From: Microcaldota archaeon
GTDB lineage: Archaea > Micrarchaeota > Micrarchaeia > Anstonellales > Bilamarchaeaceae
NCBI GenBank assembly: GCA_022627495.1
Contig: JAKEGJ010000022.1
Span: 1 to 64,000, forward strand
Length of the DNA stretch: 64,000 bases
Direction of reading: 5' to 3'
Below the pieces are notes generated by a model. The model saw only the letters and a program-made list of their open reading frames with translations. It did no database searches and had not been told where the DNA came from. Position numbers and translations under genes: made by a program. Below are positions 8,512 to 18,858 of the stretch, in pieces (the stretch's first letter is position 1; every line of letters begins with the position of its first letter).

Positions 8512-9276
8512 TCACTTCTTCAATTCATTTATCTGCGTGCAAGGAGCGGGTTTGCCCAAAAAGAGCGATTCCAGGCGCTCGGGGCAGTTGCCGTTGACTA
8601 TGTAGGACACGGTATCGAGCCCAAGCAGCTCTTCCAGCTTCCCCTTCATCCCGCCGGTCACATCGTTTTCCGTGAGTTTAAGGTGCTTTGATATTTCTTG
8701 CAGGTTCTGGCGCGTGATAAGCGGGATGACCGCCCCATTATCGCCAATCACCCCGTCCACGTCAGTCGCCAGGACAATCATGTCCGCCCCCTTGCCAAGG
8801 TATGCAACAATCTGGTCGCCCGAGCAGGGGTAGCCGCCGAGTGCGGAATCCGGCGCCATGTCGCCGAAAAGGACGGGCAGGTAGCCGCTCTGGAGGTAGT
8901 CGTTCACGATTTTCGTATCGAAGCGGGCGATGCGCTTGTCTTTAAGCGACAGGACCATCGCCGGCGGTATGGATACTGCCGGAGCGCCGTTTGCTATCAA
9001 TGCGCCAACCAGCATGGATGAAAGCTCGCAGCATGCGGCATGCGTGTCGGCGTAGCCGAGCTTCTGGGCGGTGTTCTTCACCCCGTTCTCCAGGCCGTGC
9101 TTTATGACGACCGCATGGCCGAACGAGCCCGCCCCGTGCACGAGGATAAGGTCGCGGGCGCCCCTTTTCCATATGCCTGCGACGCATCTCGCCAGCTTTT
9201 CGATGCTCTCCGGCTTCGCTTTGCGGTAGCCGGACTTGTCTGTGATGACGCTACCGCCCAATTTGAGTATCTTCAT
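8512..9276 (-). CDS. ipk: isopentenyl phosphate kinase (amino acid kinase family)
   Basis: MKILKLGGSVITDKSGYRKAKPESI, LILVHGAGSFGHAVVIKHGL, DVTGGMKGKLEELL. Start set at 9276. Confidence 0.92.
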   Translation of the reverse strand: MKILKLGGSVITDKSGYRKAKPESIEKLARCVAGIWKRGARDLILVHGAGSFGHAVVIKHGLENGVKNTAQKLGYADTHAACCELSSMLVGALIANGAPAVSIPPAMVLSLKDKRIARFDTKIVNDYLQSGYLPVLFGDMAPDSALGGYPCSGDQIVAYLGKGADMIVLATDVDGVIGDNGAVIPLITRQNLQEISKHLKLTENDVTGGMKGKLEELLGLDTVSYIVNGNCPERLESLFLGKPAPCTQINELKK

Positions 9277-9328
9277 GGAATTCCTTGGACCGGAAGCGAA
9301 TAAAAACGTTCGGAGGATAGGGAATACC

Positions 9329-9865
9329 ATGCGGATTCTCGTCGCAATCACAGGAGCCTCAGGGCTGGAATACGCCCGCAGGCTAATCGCGGTCCTTAAA
9401 GGCATGAAGGAAGTGGAAACGAGCGTCGTGGTCAGCTCCGGCGCAAAGGAAGTGGCGAAGGCCGAAGGCGGCTCTTTGCCCAAAGCCGATTATGGGGAAT
9501 CCGATTTCTCCTGCCCCTTCGCCTCCGGTTCGAACCCGCCTGATGCCATGGTCGTGATACCGTGCTCCCTGAAAAGCCTTGGCGAGATATCGAACGGCGT
9601 GGGAAACAGCCTGATAAACCGCGCGGCCGAAGTCTGCCTGAAAGAGAGGAAGACGCTCGTCCTCGTCGTGCGTGAGACGCCGTATTCGCTAATCACGATA
9701 AAGAACATGGAGGCGGTGACGCTCGCCGGGGCGGTCGTCCTGCCCGCATCGCCGGGCTTCTACGGCAGGCCCGAATCGGTCGATGACCTGGTGGATTTCA
9801 TCGTTGCGAGGGTGCTTGACCAGATTGCGGTTCCGCACGGAATTGGCAGGAGGTGGAAGGCATGA
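9329..9865 (+). CDS. ubiX: UbiX-family flavin prenyltransferase
   Basis: MRILVAITGASGLEYARRL, SSGAKEVAKAE, MVVIPCSLKSLGEISNGVGNSLINRAAEVCLKERKTLVLVVRETP. Confidence 0.93.
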   Translation: MRILVAITGASGLEYARRLIAVLKGMKEVETSVVVSSGAKEVAKAEGGSLPKADYGESDFSCPFASGSNPPDAMVVIPCSLKSLGEISNGVGNSLINRAAEVCLKERKTLVLVVRETPYSLITIKNMEAVTLAGAVVLPASPGFYGRPESVDDLVDFIVARVLDQIAVPHGIGRRWKA

Positions 9866-11178
9866 AGAAAGCGACAAGGACGTTCCGCGAATTCGTCGAT
9901 AAGCTGGGCGGGGATAAGAAGCTTTGGATTGCGAAAAAGCCCGTCAGCCGGCATCTCGACCTTGCAGGCCTGATGCACGCCCTTGACGGGACGCCGGTAC
10001 AAGTCCCGGAAGTTTTGGGTTCCGCGTTTCCGGCAGTCGGAAACGTATTCTCGACACGCGAACTGGTTTGCGATTATCTGGGCATCAAAAAGGAAGGGCT
10101 CGTGCCCGCACTTGTGAAGGCGATAAGCAACCCCACAAAACCCGAAACCATGCAAAACCCGAAGGAAGCGCCCGTGCTTGAAAACAGCGTCGATTCCGTT
10201 GACCTGGGCTGCCTTCCGATACCCGTCCATGCTGAAAAGGACGGGGGGCCGTACCTCTCTTCTGCCATCATTGTCGCAAAGGACAGGGAATTGGGCCAGA
10301 ACATATCCTTCCATCGGATGATGGTGATTGGGAAGGACAGGGTGGCGGTGAGGATACTGAACCGGCACCTGCAGGCGTTCCTCGACCGCGCAGGCGGCGA
10401 GATGGACGTGGCAGTAATCGTCGGGGCGCCCATCAATGTCCTGCTTGCCGCGGCGACATCAATCCGTCTCGGGCAGGACGAACTGGAGATAGCCAATTCC
10501 ATCCAGCCGCTCCGGACAACCAGGCTCGGAAACGGCATTGAAATCCCCGCGGACTGCGAATTCGCTTTCGAAGCGAGAATCACGAAAGAGATGCATGACG
10601 AGGGGCCTTTCATCGACCTCACGGAGACATACGACGTCGTGCGGAAGCAGCAGGTCATGAAGCTCACGAAGATGCATCATCGGAGCGGCGCGATGTGGCA
10701 TGTGCTCCTTCCCGGAGGCCTGGAGCATAAAGTGCTGATGGGCATGCCGCGCGAGCCGACCATCTTCAGCGAGGTGAGCAAGGTCTGCGAATGCAGGCGC
10801 GTGAACCTCACGCCGGGCGGATGCTCATGGCTCCATGCGGTCGTGTCGATACGGAAGAAGGGCGAGGACGACGGGAAGAAGGCGATTGAAGCGGCTTTCG
10901 CGGGGCACAAGTCCCTGAAGCACGTCGTCATCGTGGATGACGATATAGATGTCGACAATCCGGCCGAGGTCGAATGGGCGATGGCGACTCGCGTTCAGGC
11001 GGACAAGGACCTTATCATCAAGACAAAGCAGAAGGGCTCCTCGCTCGACCCGAGCGCCGACCCGTACACGTACGACACCGCGAAGATGGGCATAGACGCG
11101 ACGAAGCCGCTGGTGGCGCATGGCAAGAACTTCGCAAAGGCGGCATGGAAAAGGGTGGATCCGGCGGATTTCTCCTAG
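9853..11178 (+). CDS. ubiD: UbiD-family decarboxylase (anhydromevalonate phosphate decarboxylase candidate)
   Basis: UbiD-family sequence throughout (GGPYLSSAIIVAKDRELGQNISFHRMMVIGKDRVAVRI...); start overlaps the ubiX end. Confidence 0.9.
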   Translation: MEGMKKATRTFREFVDKLGGDKKLWIAKKPVSRHLDLAGLMHALDGTPVQVPEVLGSAFPAVGNVFSTRELVCDYLGIKKEGLVPALVKAISNPTKPETMQNPKEAPVLENSVDSVDLGCLPIPVHAEKDGGPYLSSAIIVAKDRELGQNISFHRMMVIGKDRVAVRILNRHLQAFLDRAGGEMDVAVIVGAPINVLLAAATSIRLGQDELEIANSIQPLRTTRLGNGIEIPADCEFAFEARITKEMHDEGPFIDLTETYDVVRKQQVMKLTKMHHRSGAMWHVLLPGGLEHKVLMGMPREPTIFSEVSKVCECRRVNLTPGGCSWLHAVVSIRKKGEDDGKKAIEAAFAGHKSLKHVVIVDDDIDVDNPAEVEWAMATRVQADKDLIIKTKQKGSSLDPSADPYTYDTAKMGIDATKPLVAHGKNFAKAAWKRVDPADFS

Positions 11179-11209
11179 CCGGACCGCACCTGATTGGATT
11201 CCTGGTCAC

Positions 11210-13732
11210 TCATTTGGACTGCCTGAACATCTCCCGGAGGATGGAGAGGTAGTTCTGGTCGATGTCCGCAAGCTGCTTTTTGAGCTGCTCGCCGAAGACA
11301 TTCGTTATCTTCGCCCTGAACCTGTGCCTGCCGATGTCATCGACAGCGAGGTCGATGCGCGTGTAACCGCGGGTGCCGGCTTTTAGCGCGGCCTGGTCGA
11401 CAAACGGAATGGCCGGTGCGATGCTCGGAGCGCTTAGGAAAATCCCCGCGAGGTCTTTCCCGAAGACAGGCGTGTGGTAATGCCCCTCCACGTAAAGGAA
11501 GCCGGGGCGCTTCTGCTCGATGCGGTGGTCCATCAGGCCGGTTATCTTGTCCCGCGAGCCCTTGCCCTTGTGTATGCCGAAAACCGGGATGCCCTGGACC
11601 GTCACTTCGCCCGAACCGAGCCATCCGCCCGAGAAGATGTGGATGTGCGGGTTGTTGTCCTCGAAGCCGCCGAGCAGGCGGATGTCCTTGGCAAGGTGCG
11701 TAGCCTCGTCGAAGTTCTCGTTCTTCTGCGACTGGTTGTAGTGGTTTCCCGAAACAAGGATGACGTCCCCGCCCCGATTCACTATGTCCACGGCATGGCG
11801 CAGGAGGGGGTGGAGCAGGTTGACCTGCTGCTCGACCTGGGTGACCGGATGGGTGAAGTTCTGGCGCTGGAGGTATTCCATGCGCGCCTTCATCTTCTCC
11901 TCCGCACTCAGGCCGGAGCGCGCATCCACGCGCTTCATGAACTCCTTCTGGTCGATGTAGTTGCGCGCCACGTATTCGTTGAGCTTCGAGCCCAATGCGC
12001 CCTCAACCATGTCGCCGCCGAGGACGAGTATGTCCGGCAGGCCGCGCTCATTCGAGTCCCGGATGCACGCTTCCAGCAGCTCGTAATTGCTGAAGTCGTC
12101 CAGCGGGTTTCCCGCCCCGATGTGCGTGTCCGAGAACACCTCGACCTTGACCGCCTTGCAGGCGTGGAGGGGCCTTGACGGCGCAAGCGCGTCTATTATC
12201 GTGCGCTTGTCCGCCCCGTTCTCCACCTCCAGCCTGATGCGCTCGGCGAGCTGGATTGGCGTCAGCTCTGAAGGGAGCTTCGAGAGGATGTAGCAGCGCT
12301 CGAGCTCTTTTTGGGATTCGTCGTCGCCTTTTGCGCCCTTGCCGGCCTTGCGGAGGAACGCGTCCACGCCGCCCCGGAGCCTCCGTTTCAAATGCTCGTT
12401 CTCGCGGTTGTAGACCTCCTGCGCGCCCTTCTTGAGCTCCTGGTGCCCTATCAGATCGAAGCTGAAGCTGCCGTCTGCATTCGCGGTCATCACGGTGATG
12501 CCGGAATCAAAATGATAGCGGTCAACCGAATCAGTCTGCGGGAGCCTGATGCCCTTGTTCCACGCGTCGGATATCAGTTTCGGGTCCGCGAACGAGCCCT
12601 GCTGGAAAATCACGGACACGCCGTCCTTTCCGAACTCCTTGGGCCCGGACCAGCATTTCGTCCCGGGGTGGTGGGAAAAGAGCAGCATGTCAAGCGGCGG
12701 CATCAGCCGGTACAGCTCGTTCTTGTTCTGCATGTATTCCTTGAGCGCCAGTTCGGTCTTCTTCGCGCTGCTCGATGCGGCGGACAGGTTGTGGCCGAGG
12801 CCGAGCGCCATGCCGTTCACGTTGAAGACGCTTAAGCGGGAGTCGAGTATCTCCAGCCTGTTTGCGCCTTCGAAGATGTCGTGCAGGAGGTCGTAATACT
12901 CCTTCCTCACTTCCTCGTCGAGAAGGCGGTTCTCCTCGGGCGTGATGCGCTCGGTCTTGGTCCGCTTCACGGCGCCCATCTGCCCGGCCTCATCGCGCAG
13001 GATGGCGAGCTGCCTTTCCTTGGCGGCCATCTTCCTGCGCACCTTGTCGGACTCCTTCGAGAGCTTTTTGGCGGTGCGCGCGCACGCCTGGTAGTCGCGC
13101 TCACGCTTGGCAGATTCCTTTTTATCGGCGACTTTCCCGTCTGAAAATTCCTGGGCCATCGTAGAGATGCGGCCCTCCACCACCTTCTGCGAATGCGTGA
13201 TGGCGGCAAGTCGCGATTTAAGGGATTCGCGGGCCAGTTCCAGCGACTCTATTTTCTGCGCCGTAGCCTTGGCGTTCTTCATCTGCGCGATTTTCGCGTC
13301 TTTGAGGGATTTCATGTTCTCCACGTCCTCCTCGCCAAGGACATAGGCCACGCGGCTGCTTCCGTTTAGGGGAGCTAGCAGCCGCTTCAGGTGCGGGCGC
13401 ACCACGACCGCAGCGTCCTCTATCGTGTTGACGCCGGGTGCCAGGAACCTCATCCGGTCCTGGTTTCTCCGGCTGATGTGTATCGGGACGCTGGGGAGGA
13501 TGCCGCCGTTTATGACGAGCAAATCCGGAGGTGCGCCCTTTTGCGCCATCCCTTCGAGCACCTTCACCGTGCCCAGCAGGTTGTGCATGCTGAATGCGCG
13601 CGTCCCGCCGTGGAACTCGCCTATCACCACGATGCTCGTCTCCTTCGTCAGCCTCTCGGCGAGCGGCTCTATGCCCTTGAATTTCATCTTCCGAGTCAGG
13701 TCGACTTTCTCGAAAACCTCATGCGCCTTCAT
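11210..13732 (-). CDS. two-headed metallophosphoesterase-like protein with central coiled coil, 840 aa
   Basis: C-terminal FSDTHIGAGNP...LVLGGDMVEG...LVSGNHYNQ...VEGHYHTPVF calcineurin-type motifs. N-terminal degenerate equivalent IGEFHGG...LLVINGGIL...VLGEEDVENM. Charged coiled coil between them. Confidence 0.8.
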   Translation of the reverse strand: MKAHEVFEKVDLTRKMKFKGIEPLAERLTKETSIVVIGEFHGGTRAFSMHNLLGTVKVLEGMAQKGAPPDLLVINGGILPSVPIHISRRNQDRMRFLAPGVNTIEDAAVVVRPHLKRLLAPLNGSSRVAYVLGEEDVENMKSLKDAKIAQMKNAKATAQKIESLELARESLKSRLAAITHSQKVVEGRISTMAQEFSDGKVADKKESAKRERDYQACARTAKKLSKESDKVRRKMAAKERQLAILRDEAGQMGAVKRTKTERITPEENRLLDEEVRKEYYDLLHDIFEGANRLEILDSRLSVFNVNGMALGLGHNLSAASSSAKKTELALKEYMQNKNELYRLMPPLDMLLFSHHPGTKCWSGPKEFGKDGVSVIFQQGSFADPKLISDAWNKGIRLPQTDSVDRYHFDSGITVMTANADGSFSFDLIGHQELKKGAQEVYNRENEHLKRRLRGGVDAFLRKAGKGAKGDDESQKELERCYILSKLPSELTPIQLAERIRLEVENGADKRTIIDALAPSRPLHACKAVKVEVFSDTHIGAGNPLDDFSNYELLEACIRDSNERGLPDILVLGGDMVEGALGSKLNEYVARNYIDQKEFMKRVDARSGLSAEEKMKARMEYLQRQNFTHPVTQVEQQVNLLHPLLRHAVDIVNRGGDVILVSGNHYNQSQKNENFDEATHLAKDIRLLGGFEDNNPHIHIFSGGWLGSGEVTVQGIPVFGIHKGKGSRDKITGLMDHRIEQKRPGFLYVEGHYHTPVFGKDLAGIFLSAPSIAPAIPFVDQAALKAGTRGYTRIDLAVDDIGRHRFRAKITNVFGEQLKKQLADIDQNYLSILREMFRQSK

Positions 13733-13860
13733 GCTTCACACCCCCTTTCCCGCCCCATATCCGTCCAAAGAACGCGAATGCCGCGCAAATCCGCCCCAAT
13801 CCGGAACCGGAAGACGGCCGCGTGAGCATGCGCAGGCCGTCCCGGTCCGGTAGAGGTGGT

Positions 13861-14658
13861 TCATGCGACAAAACGAACATCTTGAGCGCCTTCCCCGGCC
13901 CACTGCCCGGACACTTCATGGCGGTCCAGGCCATAGGCCGCCCTTATCCTTTTCTGCACCAGCCGGGCGCCCTGACGGAACGTGCCGATTGGGTCGTCCT
14001 TCATCGAATCAAGGGCGCTCTCTATCGCTGCGACGCTGATGAATGGCATGCGGGGCCAGTAGATTTCGAGCAGGGCTGACAGCCCTATCATCCTGGCGGC
14101 CGGCAGCCTGCTCCGCAGCAATACCGTAATATACGGAAGGGCGTCATTGCCCATCCGCAGGATGATGTCCTGGGAAATCAGGGATGTGGGAGAACGCACA
14201 CCGTCCTTGGTGAAGGTGAAAAGCACCGGAGTCAGCTTCTCCATGGCGTATTCCTTCCTCCCCTTCCCTATGGTCATCCAGTCCATGTTGTGGAGCACGA
14301 AAAGCGCCCTTTTGAACGCCGGCGCGTGCTGGTCCTTGAGCAGGTCGGCAAGCTGCCGCACTGACCTGCTCCCGGCTTTTATCAGCGCGCACGATGCGGT
14401 AACCGCGGTCTTGACATCCCCGTTTTTCAGTTTCTCTATCTGCGCCGCGATTGATTCGCGCTGTGCCTGGCCCGGGCCGTTTCGTGCAACTGATGCGGCG
14501 CCCGGCCCCGGCGGCACGAGAACGAAGCCGCAGCCGATTTGAGTTGTCAGCCCGGCCTTCCTTCCGCAAGCCCCCTCATCATCCCGCCATCTTTCCTTCA
14601 CTCCGCCTGATTTAGCCTTCTGTTCCATACGGTTCACCCCCCGCCAAGGGAGAGACAT
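13861..14658 (-). CDS. hypothetical alpha-helical (HEAT-like) protein
   Basis: ORF with repeated helical segments (LADLLKDQHAPAFKRALFVLHNMDWMTIG...); low-similarity call. Confidence 0.55.
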   Translation of the reverse strand: MSLPWRGVNRMEQKAKSGGVKERWRDDEGACGRKAGLTTQIGCGFVLVPPGPGAASVARNGPGQAQRESIAAQIEKLKNGDVKTAVTASCALIKAGSRSVRQLADLLKDQHAPAFKRALFVLHNMDWMTIGKGRKEYAMEKLTPVLFTFTKDGVRSPTSLISQDIILRMGNDALPYITVLLRSRLPAARMIGLSALLEIYWPRMPFISVAAIESALDSMKDDPIGTFRQGARLVQKRIRAAYGLDRHEVSGQWAGEGAQDVRFVA

Positions 14659-15259
14659 CGGCCTTAGCGGCCGTCAAGTGGGAGGATGCTGGTCCAGGGT
14701 TTTTGCCAAGGACCTTCAGATTGATTGGCAGCCTCCTGCCAGCTATCCTGCTAGAAAATTCGAATGTGAGCCTGCGCCCCACGGCGGGGGGCGCGAGGAT
14801 GGGACCGCGTCCGGAAGAGGAATCCGGGCTGGAAAAAGTGAAAATCGTTTCAATCCACGGCTCTTTCCGGGAGACCGGCATAAGCTTTATCACCGCCTTT
14901 CCTCCCGCACGGTACGGAGGATTGCGGGCTAATAAAACCTGTTGCGCAAATTTCCGTTTTTCTGCAAAAAAAAAGGGCGCAGCCGGCTGGAAACCTGGAA
15001 GCAAAAAACAGCACGGGGAGGACCGCGGCAAAGGCGTCCGGCATGGATGGCGATATTCGGAAGTGGATAGGGAATCAAAAAGGCATGCGGAGGCTCAAGC
15101 ATGGTGGGAGGTTGTATGTATGCCTTCCGCCTCCACAGCCTTGATCCACGCTTATTGAATTCCCTGCTACTCCTACGGGCGCAGCCCTATAATAAATCTT
15201 GGGGGGCAATTTGCCACAAAACACGAGAATTTATATGTCATCTTGCGCATAAATCAAAC

Positions 15260-16231
15260 ATGGATGCCGTCGACCTCGAGCTCCTCTATCATCTCGACAT
15301 CGACTCCCGGAAGCCCATCAAGCGCATCGCCGCCCGGATAGGCGAGCACAGCGAGAAAATCAATTACCGCCTGAACCGGCTGATCCGGGAGGGCGTCATC
15401 AAGCGCTGCTATGCCGAAGTGAATCCCTGGAAGGTCGGCTATTCCTCATTCAAGGTGTACCTGCAGTTCCAGAGCGTCGACAAGCAGAAAATAGACGAGA
15501 TGTTCGCTTACCTATGCAACGAGTGCAACGTGAGCTGGGCAGTATCCTGCCTCGGCCGCTGGGACATGATAATCGAGGTCCTGGCCAAGGACAGGCACGA
15601 GTTCTACGCCATATACTCGCGCTTCCACAAGAGGTTTTCCGAGCGCATCCTCTGCAAGGAGATAGGCGTCACGCTCGAGATGACATTCCTCAACAAGAAG
15701 TGGCTGTGCCCGGAAAGGCCTGCCGTTAGCATATCCGCAATGACAGGCACCCCGGAGAGGCTGACGGATGAGAAGGACCTCGCAATCCTCCGACGCCTCA
15801 CAAAGAACTGCAGGGAGCCGGTGAAATCGATGGCCGCCGGGCTGGGGCTGCCTCCGACCACAGTCTCGCAGAGGATACGCAACATGTCCAAAAAAAGCGT
15901 CATCCCCGCGTTCCGCACAGACCTGGACCTCGACAAGTTCGGGAGGGTGTATTGCAAATCCTTTGTTTACCTATCCGGGGCGGGGGAGGATGAGATAGCG
16001 AAGATGCTCGAACACTGCATCCACCACCCCGATGTGACTTTCCTCACCCGCTGCATAGCGGCGTGGGATTTCGAGATTGAAGCGCATTCGCCATCATTCA
16101 GCGACTTCACCGCGATGATGAACGACCTGCGGGACCGCTTCCCCCGCGTCGTGCGGAATTTCGAGGCGGTCGTAATCAGCAGGGAAACGAGCATGTTTTC
16201 GGTTTTACGGTTCTCGGAACGTCGAACATAA
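15260..16231 (+). CDS. double Lrp/AsnC-like transcriptional regulator (HTH-RAM-HTH-RAM), paralog A
   Basis: DLELLYHLDIDSRKPIKRIAARIGEHSEKINYRLNRLIREGVIKRCY and a second HTH at DEKDLAILRRLTKNCREPVKSMAAGLGLPPTTVSQRIRNMSKKSVI; TATA-like AATTTATATG upstream. Confidence 0.85.
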   Translation: MDAVDLELLYHLDIDSRKPIKRIAARIGEHSEKINYRLNRLIREGVIKRCYAEVNPWKVGYSSFKVYLQFQSVDKQKIDEMFAYLCNECNVSWAVSCLGRWDMIIEVLAKDRHEFYAIYSRFHKRFSERILCKEIGVTLEMTFLNKKWLCPERPAVSISAMTGTPERLTDEKDLAILRRLTKNCREPVKSMAAGLGLPPTTVSQRIRNMSKKSVIPAFRTDLDLDKFGRVYCKSFVYLSGAGEDEIAKMLEHCIHHPDVTFLTRCIAAWDFEIEAHSPSFSDFTAMMNDLRDRFPRVVRNFEAVVISRETSMFSVLRFSERRT

Positions 16232-16264
16232 AAGTATATATATAACGTCAGTGCAATAATATGC

Positions 16265-17266
16265 ATGGAAGAAGCGGATTTGAAGCTTCTTTATTTGCTA
16301 GACCTGAACAGCCGCACCCCTGTCGGAAAACTCGCGGCATTATCCGGAATGAGCGCCGAGAAGTGCGGCGCGAGGCTTTCTGCCCTTATCGACAAGGGCG
16401 TGGTAAGGCGCTGCTACCCCGAAATCGACCGCTCGAAGCTGGGCTATTACGTCTTCAAGCTCTATTTCCAGTTCCAGAACGTGAACCCGCAGATGCTGGA
16501 GGAGATTTTCGGGTACCTCTCGGCATACCCGAACGCGGGATGGGTGGTCTCATGCAGCGGGCGCTGGGACATGATCATGGCGGTCTGGACGAAGAACATC
16601 GATGAGTTCAGCCAGACCTACGAGAGCATCCTCTCCAAATGCAACAAGTTCATACTGGGGAAGGTGGTCTCCATCACGGTCGAGTTCTTCCTTTCAAACA
16701 AGAAATGGCTCTGGGACGAGGGGCAGGAGTCGGATGTCGTGCGAGTAGGCTGCGTGCCGTCGTGCATAACGGATGACGAGGATTTCCGGGTGCTGCGCTT
16801 CCTGGGGGGGAACGGGAGGGCGCCCATTGCCACCATCGCAGACGGCCTCAGGATGGAGCCGGCCGACGTAGAGCGCAGGATAAAGGATATGCAGAAGAAG
16901 GGAGTCATCCTCTCGTTCCGGACCGACCTGGACCTTGCGGCCCTTGGAAGGACCTTCTGCAAGTCGTTCGTGTACCTCACGCGCTGCTCGCGCGAGGAGG
17001 AGGAGAAGCTCCTGCAGTACTGCTTCAGGCATCCCGAGATATCGGCAATCATCCGCTGCGTCGGCCCATGGGACTTGGAGATAGAGGCGCACTGCAAATC
17101 GTTCCAGCATTTCACCGAGCTGATGAACGACATGAGGAACAGGTATCCCGAAGTTGTCCGCAACTTCGAGGCGGTCGTCATAACCAAGGAAACCGGCATG
17201 ATGTTCACGCCCCGCGACAAGCAGGCTCCGCGCATCAGCGCCCCCCTGAAGGAGCCTGGCGCATGA
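16265..17266 (+). CDS. double Lrp/AsnC-like transcriptional regulator, paralog B
   Basis: Same four-module architecture as the upstream gene (RWDMI, SNKKWLW, FRTDLDLAALGRTFCKSFVYL shared); own TATA-like AGTATATATATAAC. Confidence 0.85.
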   Translation: MEEADLKLLYLLDLNSRTPVGKLAALSGMSAEKCGARLSALIDKGVVRRCYPEIDRSKLGYYVFKLYFQFQNVNPQMLEEIFGYLSAYPNAGWVVSCSGRWDMIMAVWTKNIDEFSQTYESILSKCNKFILGKVVSITVEFFLSNKKWLWDEGQESDVVRVGCVPSCITDDEDFRVLRFLGGNGRAPIATIADGLRMEPADVERRIKDMQKKGVILSFRTDLDLAALGRTFCKSFVYLTRCSREEEEKLLQYCFRHPEISAIIRCVGPWDLEIEAHCKSFQHFTELMNDMRNRYPEVVRNFEAVVITKETGMMFTPRDKQAPRISAPLKEPGA

Positions 17267-17372
17267 TTAGGCGGGCTTGGCGCGGGCCAGTCAATGCTGG
17301 TTGCATACTAATTACACATTTAAATACTTTTCGACACATAAAGTATAATGGATTGTTTCGCGCGGGTGTCGA

Positions 17373-17615
17373 TTGGATATGAAAAAGCATTCCGGCATTG
17401 TGCTTGAGATAGGCATATTGGTTCTGCTGTTCGGGATTCTTCTCATGGGCACCGTAGGTGCCGCATCCGGCATGATAAGCGGCTCCCCGCTGGCATTTGC
17501 AGGCGCGTATGCCTCGGGCATAGCACAGGGCGCAAGCGACATCTCTTTCGCAGTCATATTGATTGGAGCCGCATTCCTCGGGCTCGGCCTTTTCATGCGC
17601 ACCGGAAGCGACTGA
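17373..17615 (+). CDS. small membrane protein, 80 aa
   Basis: Two hydrophobic segments; preceded by AT-rich promoter-like sequence. Confidence 0.55.
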   Translation: MDMKKHSGIVLEIGILVLLFGILLMGTVGAASGMISGSPLAFAGAYASGIAQGASDISFAVILIGAAFLGLGLFMRTGSD

Positions 17616-17656
17616 GCGTTTCTTTTAATAGTTTGGATGCCACTAGTTAGTCTGGA

Positions 17657-18853
17657 TTGGCAGGTGTTTTTGTGGCATCGGTTAAACTCACGATTGAAGA
17701 GCAGAGGATGTTCGACGGAGAAGCCGGCGAGGCCGCGCGCGAGTCGATGGAAATCCTGGTCGCACTAGGCCGGATTTACGGCGCGCAAAGGATGGTCCCG
17801 GTGACAAGCGTCCAGGTATCGGGCGTGTCGTACAAGACAATCGGGGAGGCCGGCCTCGGGTATTTGAAAGGCCTTGCCCAAAAAGGCGCGAAGGCGCGCG
17901 TGCCAGCCTTCCTCAATCCCGCGGGCATGGACATCGCGCAGTGGAAGGAGATGAGGGTGCCCGAGGATTTCGCCAGAAAGCAGATTGAGGTGCTGGACGC
18001 CTATGCGTCGATGGGCATCTCCAAGACCTGCACCTGCGCCCCGTATTTCATCGGCATAAGGCCGAAACGCGGCGAGCATATCGCATGGGCGGAGTCGAGC
18101 GCCGTGGCGTTTGCGAACTCCGTGCTTGGCGCAAGGACGAACCGGGAAGGCGGGCCGTCCGCGCTCGCGGCCGCGATTTGCGGCGTGACGCCGTATTACG
18201 GCCTCCACATCGAAAAGAACCGCGTCGCGAGCCTGGTCGTGGACGTGAAATGCGGGCTTCGGACAATCGCGGACTTCGGCGCCCTCGGCTCGCTGGTCGG
18301 GAAGCTCGCCAAAAACCGCAATCCGGCGTTCCACGGGATAAAGAAGGCCGGGGAGCCCGGGCTGAAGGTGCTTGGGGCATCGATGGCAGCAACAGGCTCG
18401 GTGCCGGTATTCTTCGTGGAGGGCATAACCCCGGAATACGCGATTGCGGACAAGCCGGAGATAATCGCGATAACCGATAAGGATTTGGAAGCGGAGCGGA
18501 AGGCGATTGACAGCGGCCTGAAGCCCAGCCTGGTCACAATCGGGTGCCCGCACGCATCGCTCGAAGAGATTAAAGAGGTCGCAGGGCTCGTCGCGAAACG
18601 GAAGCCCACGTGCGAGTTCTGGGTATGCACTTCGCGCAAGCTGAAGGAGGACGCTGACCGGCTTGGGTACAGCGGCGCCATTTCAGCCGCCGGGGGGCGC
18701 GTCGTGGCGGATACGTGCATGGTCGTGTGCCCCCTCGAGGAGATGGGTTATGTTGTGACCGGAACGAACTCCGGGAAGGCGGCGGCGTATCTGCCCAACC
18801 TGTGCAAGCAGAAGGTCGCATTCGGCGATTTGGAGGACATCCTGTACCGGTGA
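17657..18853 (+). CDS. aconitase X catalytic (large) subunit, phosphomevalonate dehydratase candidate
   Basis: AcnX-like sequence VKLTIEEQRMFDGEAGEAARESMEILVALGRIYGAQRMVPVTSVQVSGVSYKTIGEAGL...KTCTCAPY...AWAESSAVAFANSVLGARTNREGGPSAL; paired with the small subunit. Start may be TTG 17657 or GTG 17672. Confidence 0.9.
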   Translation: MAGVFVASVKLTIEEQRMFDGEAGEAARESMEILVALGRIYGAQRMVPVTSVQVSGVSYKTIGEAGLGYLKGLAQKGAKARVPAFLNPAGMDIAQWKEMRVPEDFARKQIEVLDAYASMGISKTCTCAPYFIGIRPKRGEHIAWAESSAVAFANSVLGARTNREGGPSALAAAICGVTPYYGLHIEKNRVASLVVDVKCGLRTIADFGALGSLVGKLAKNRNPAFHGIKKAGEPGLKVLGASMAATGSVPVFFVEGITPEYAIADKPEIIAITDKDLEAERKAIDSGLKPSLVTIGCPHASLEEIKEVAGLVAKRKPTCEFWVCTSRKLKEDADRLGYSGAISAAGGRVVADTCMVVCPLEEMGYVVTGTNSGKAAAYLPNLCKQKVAFGDLEDILYR

Positions 18854-18858
18854 TTGTT

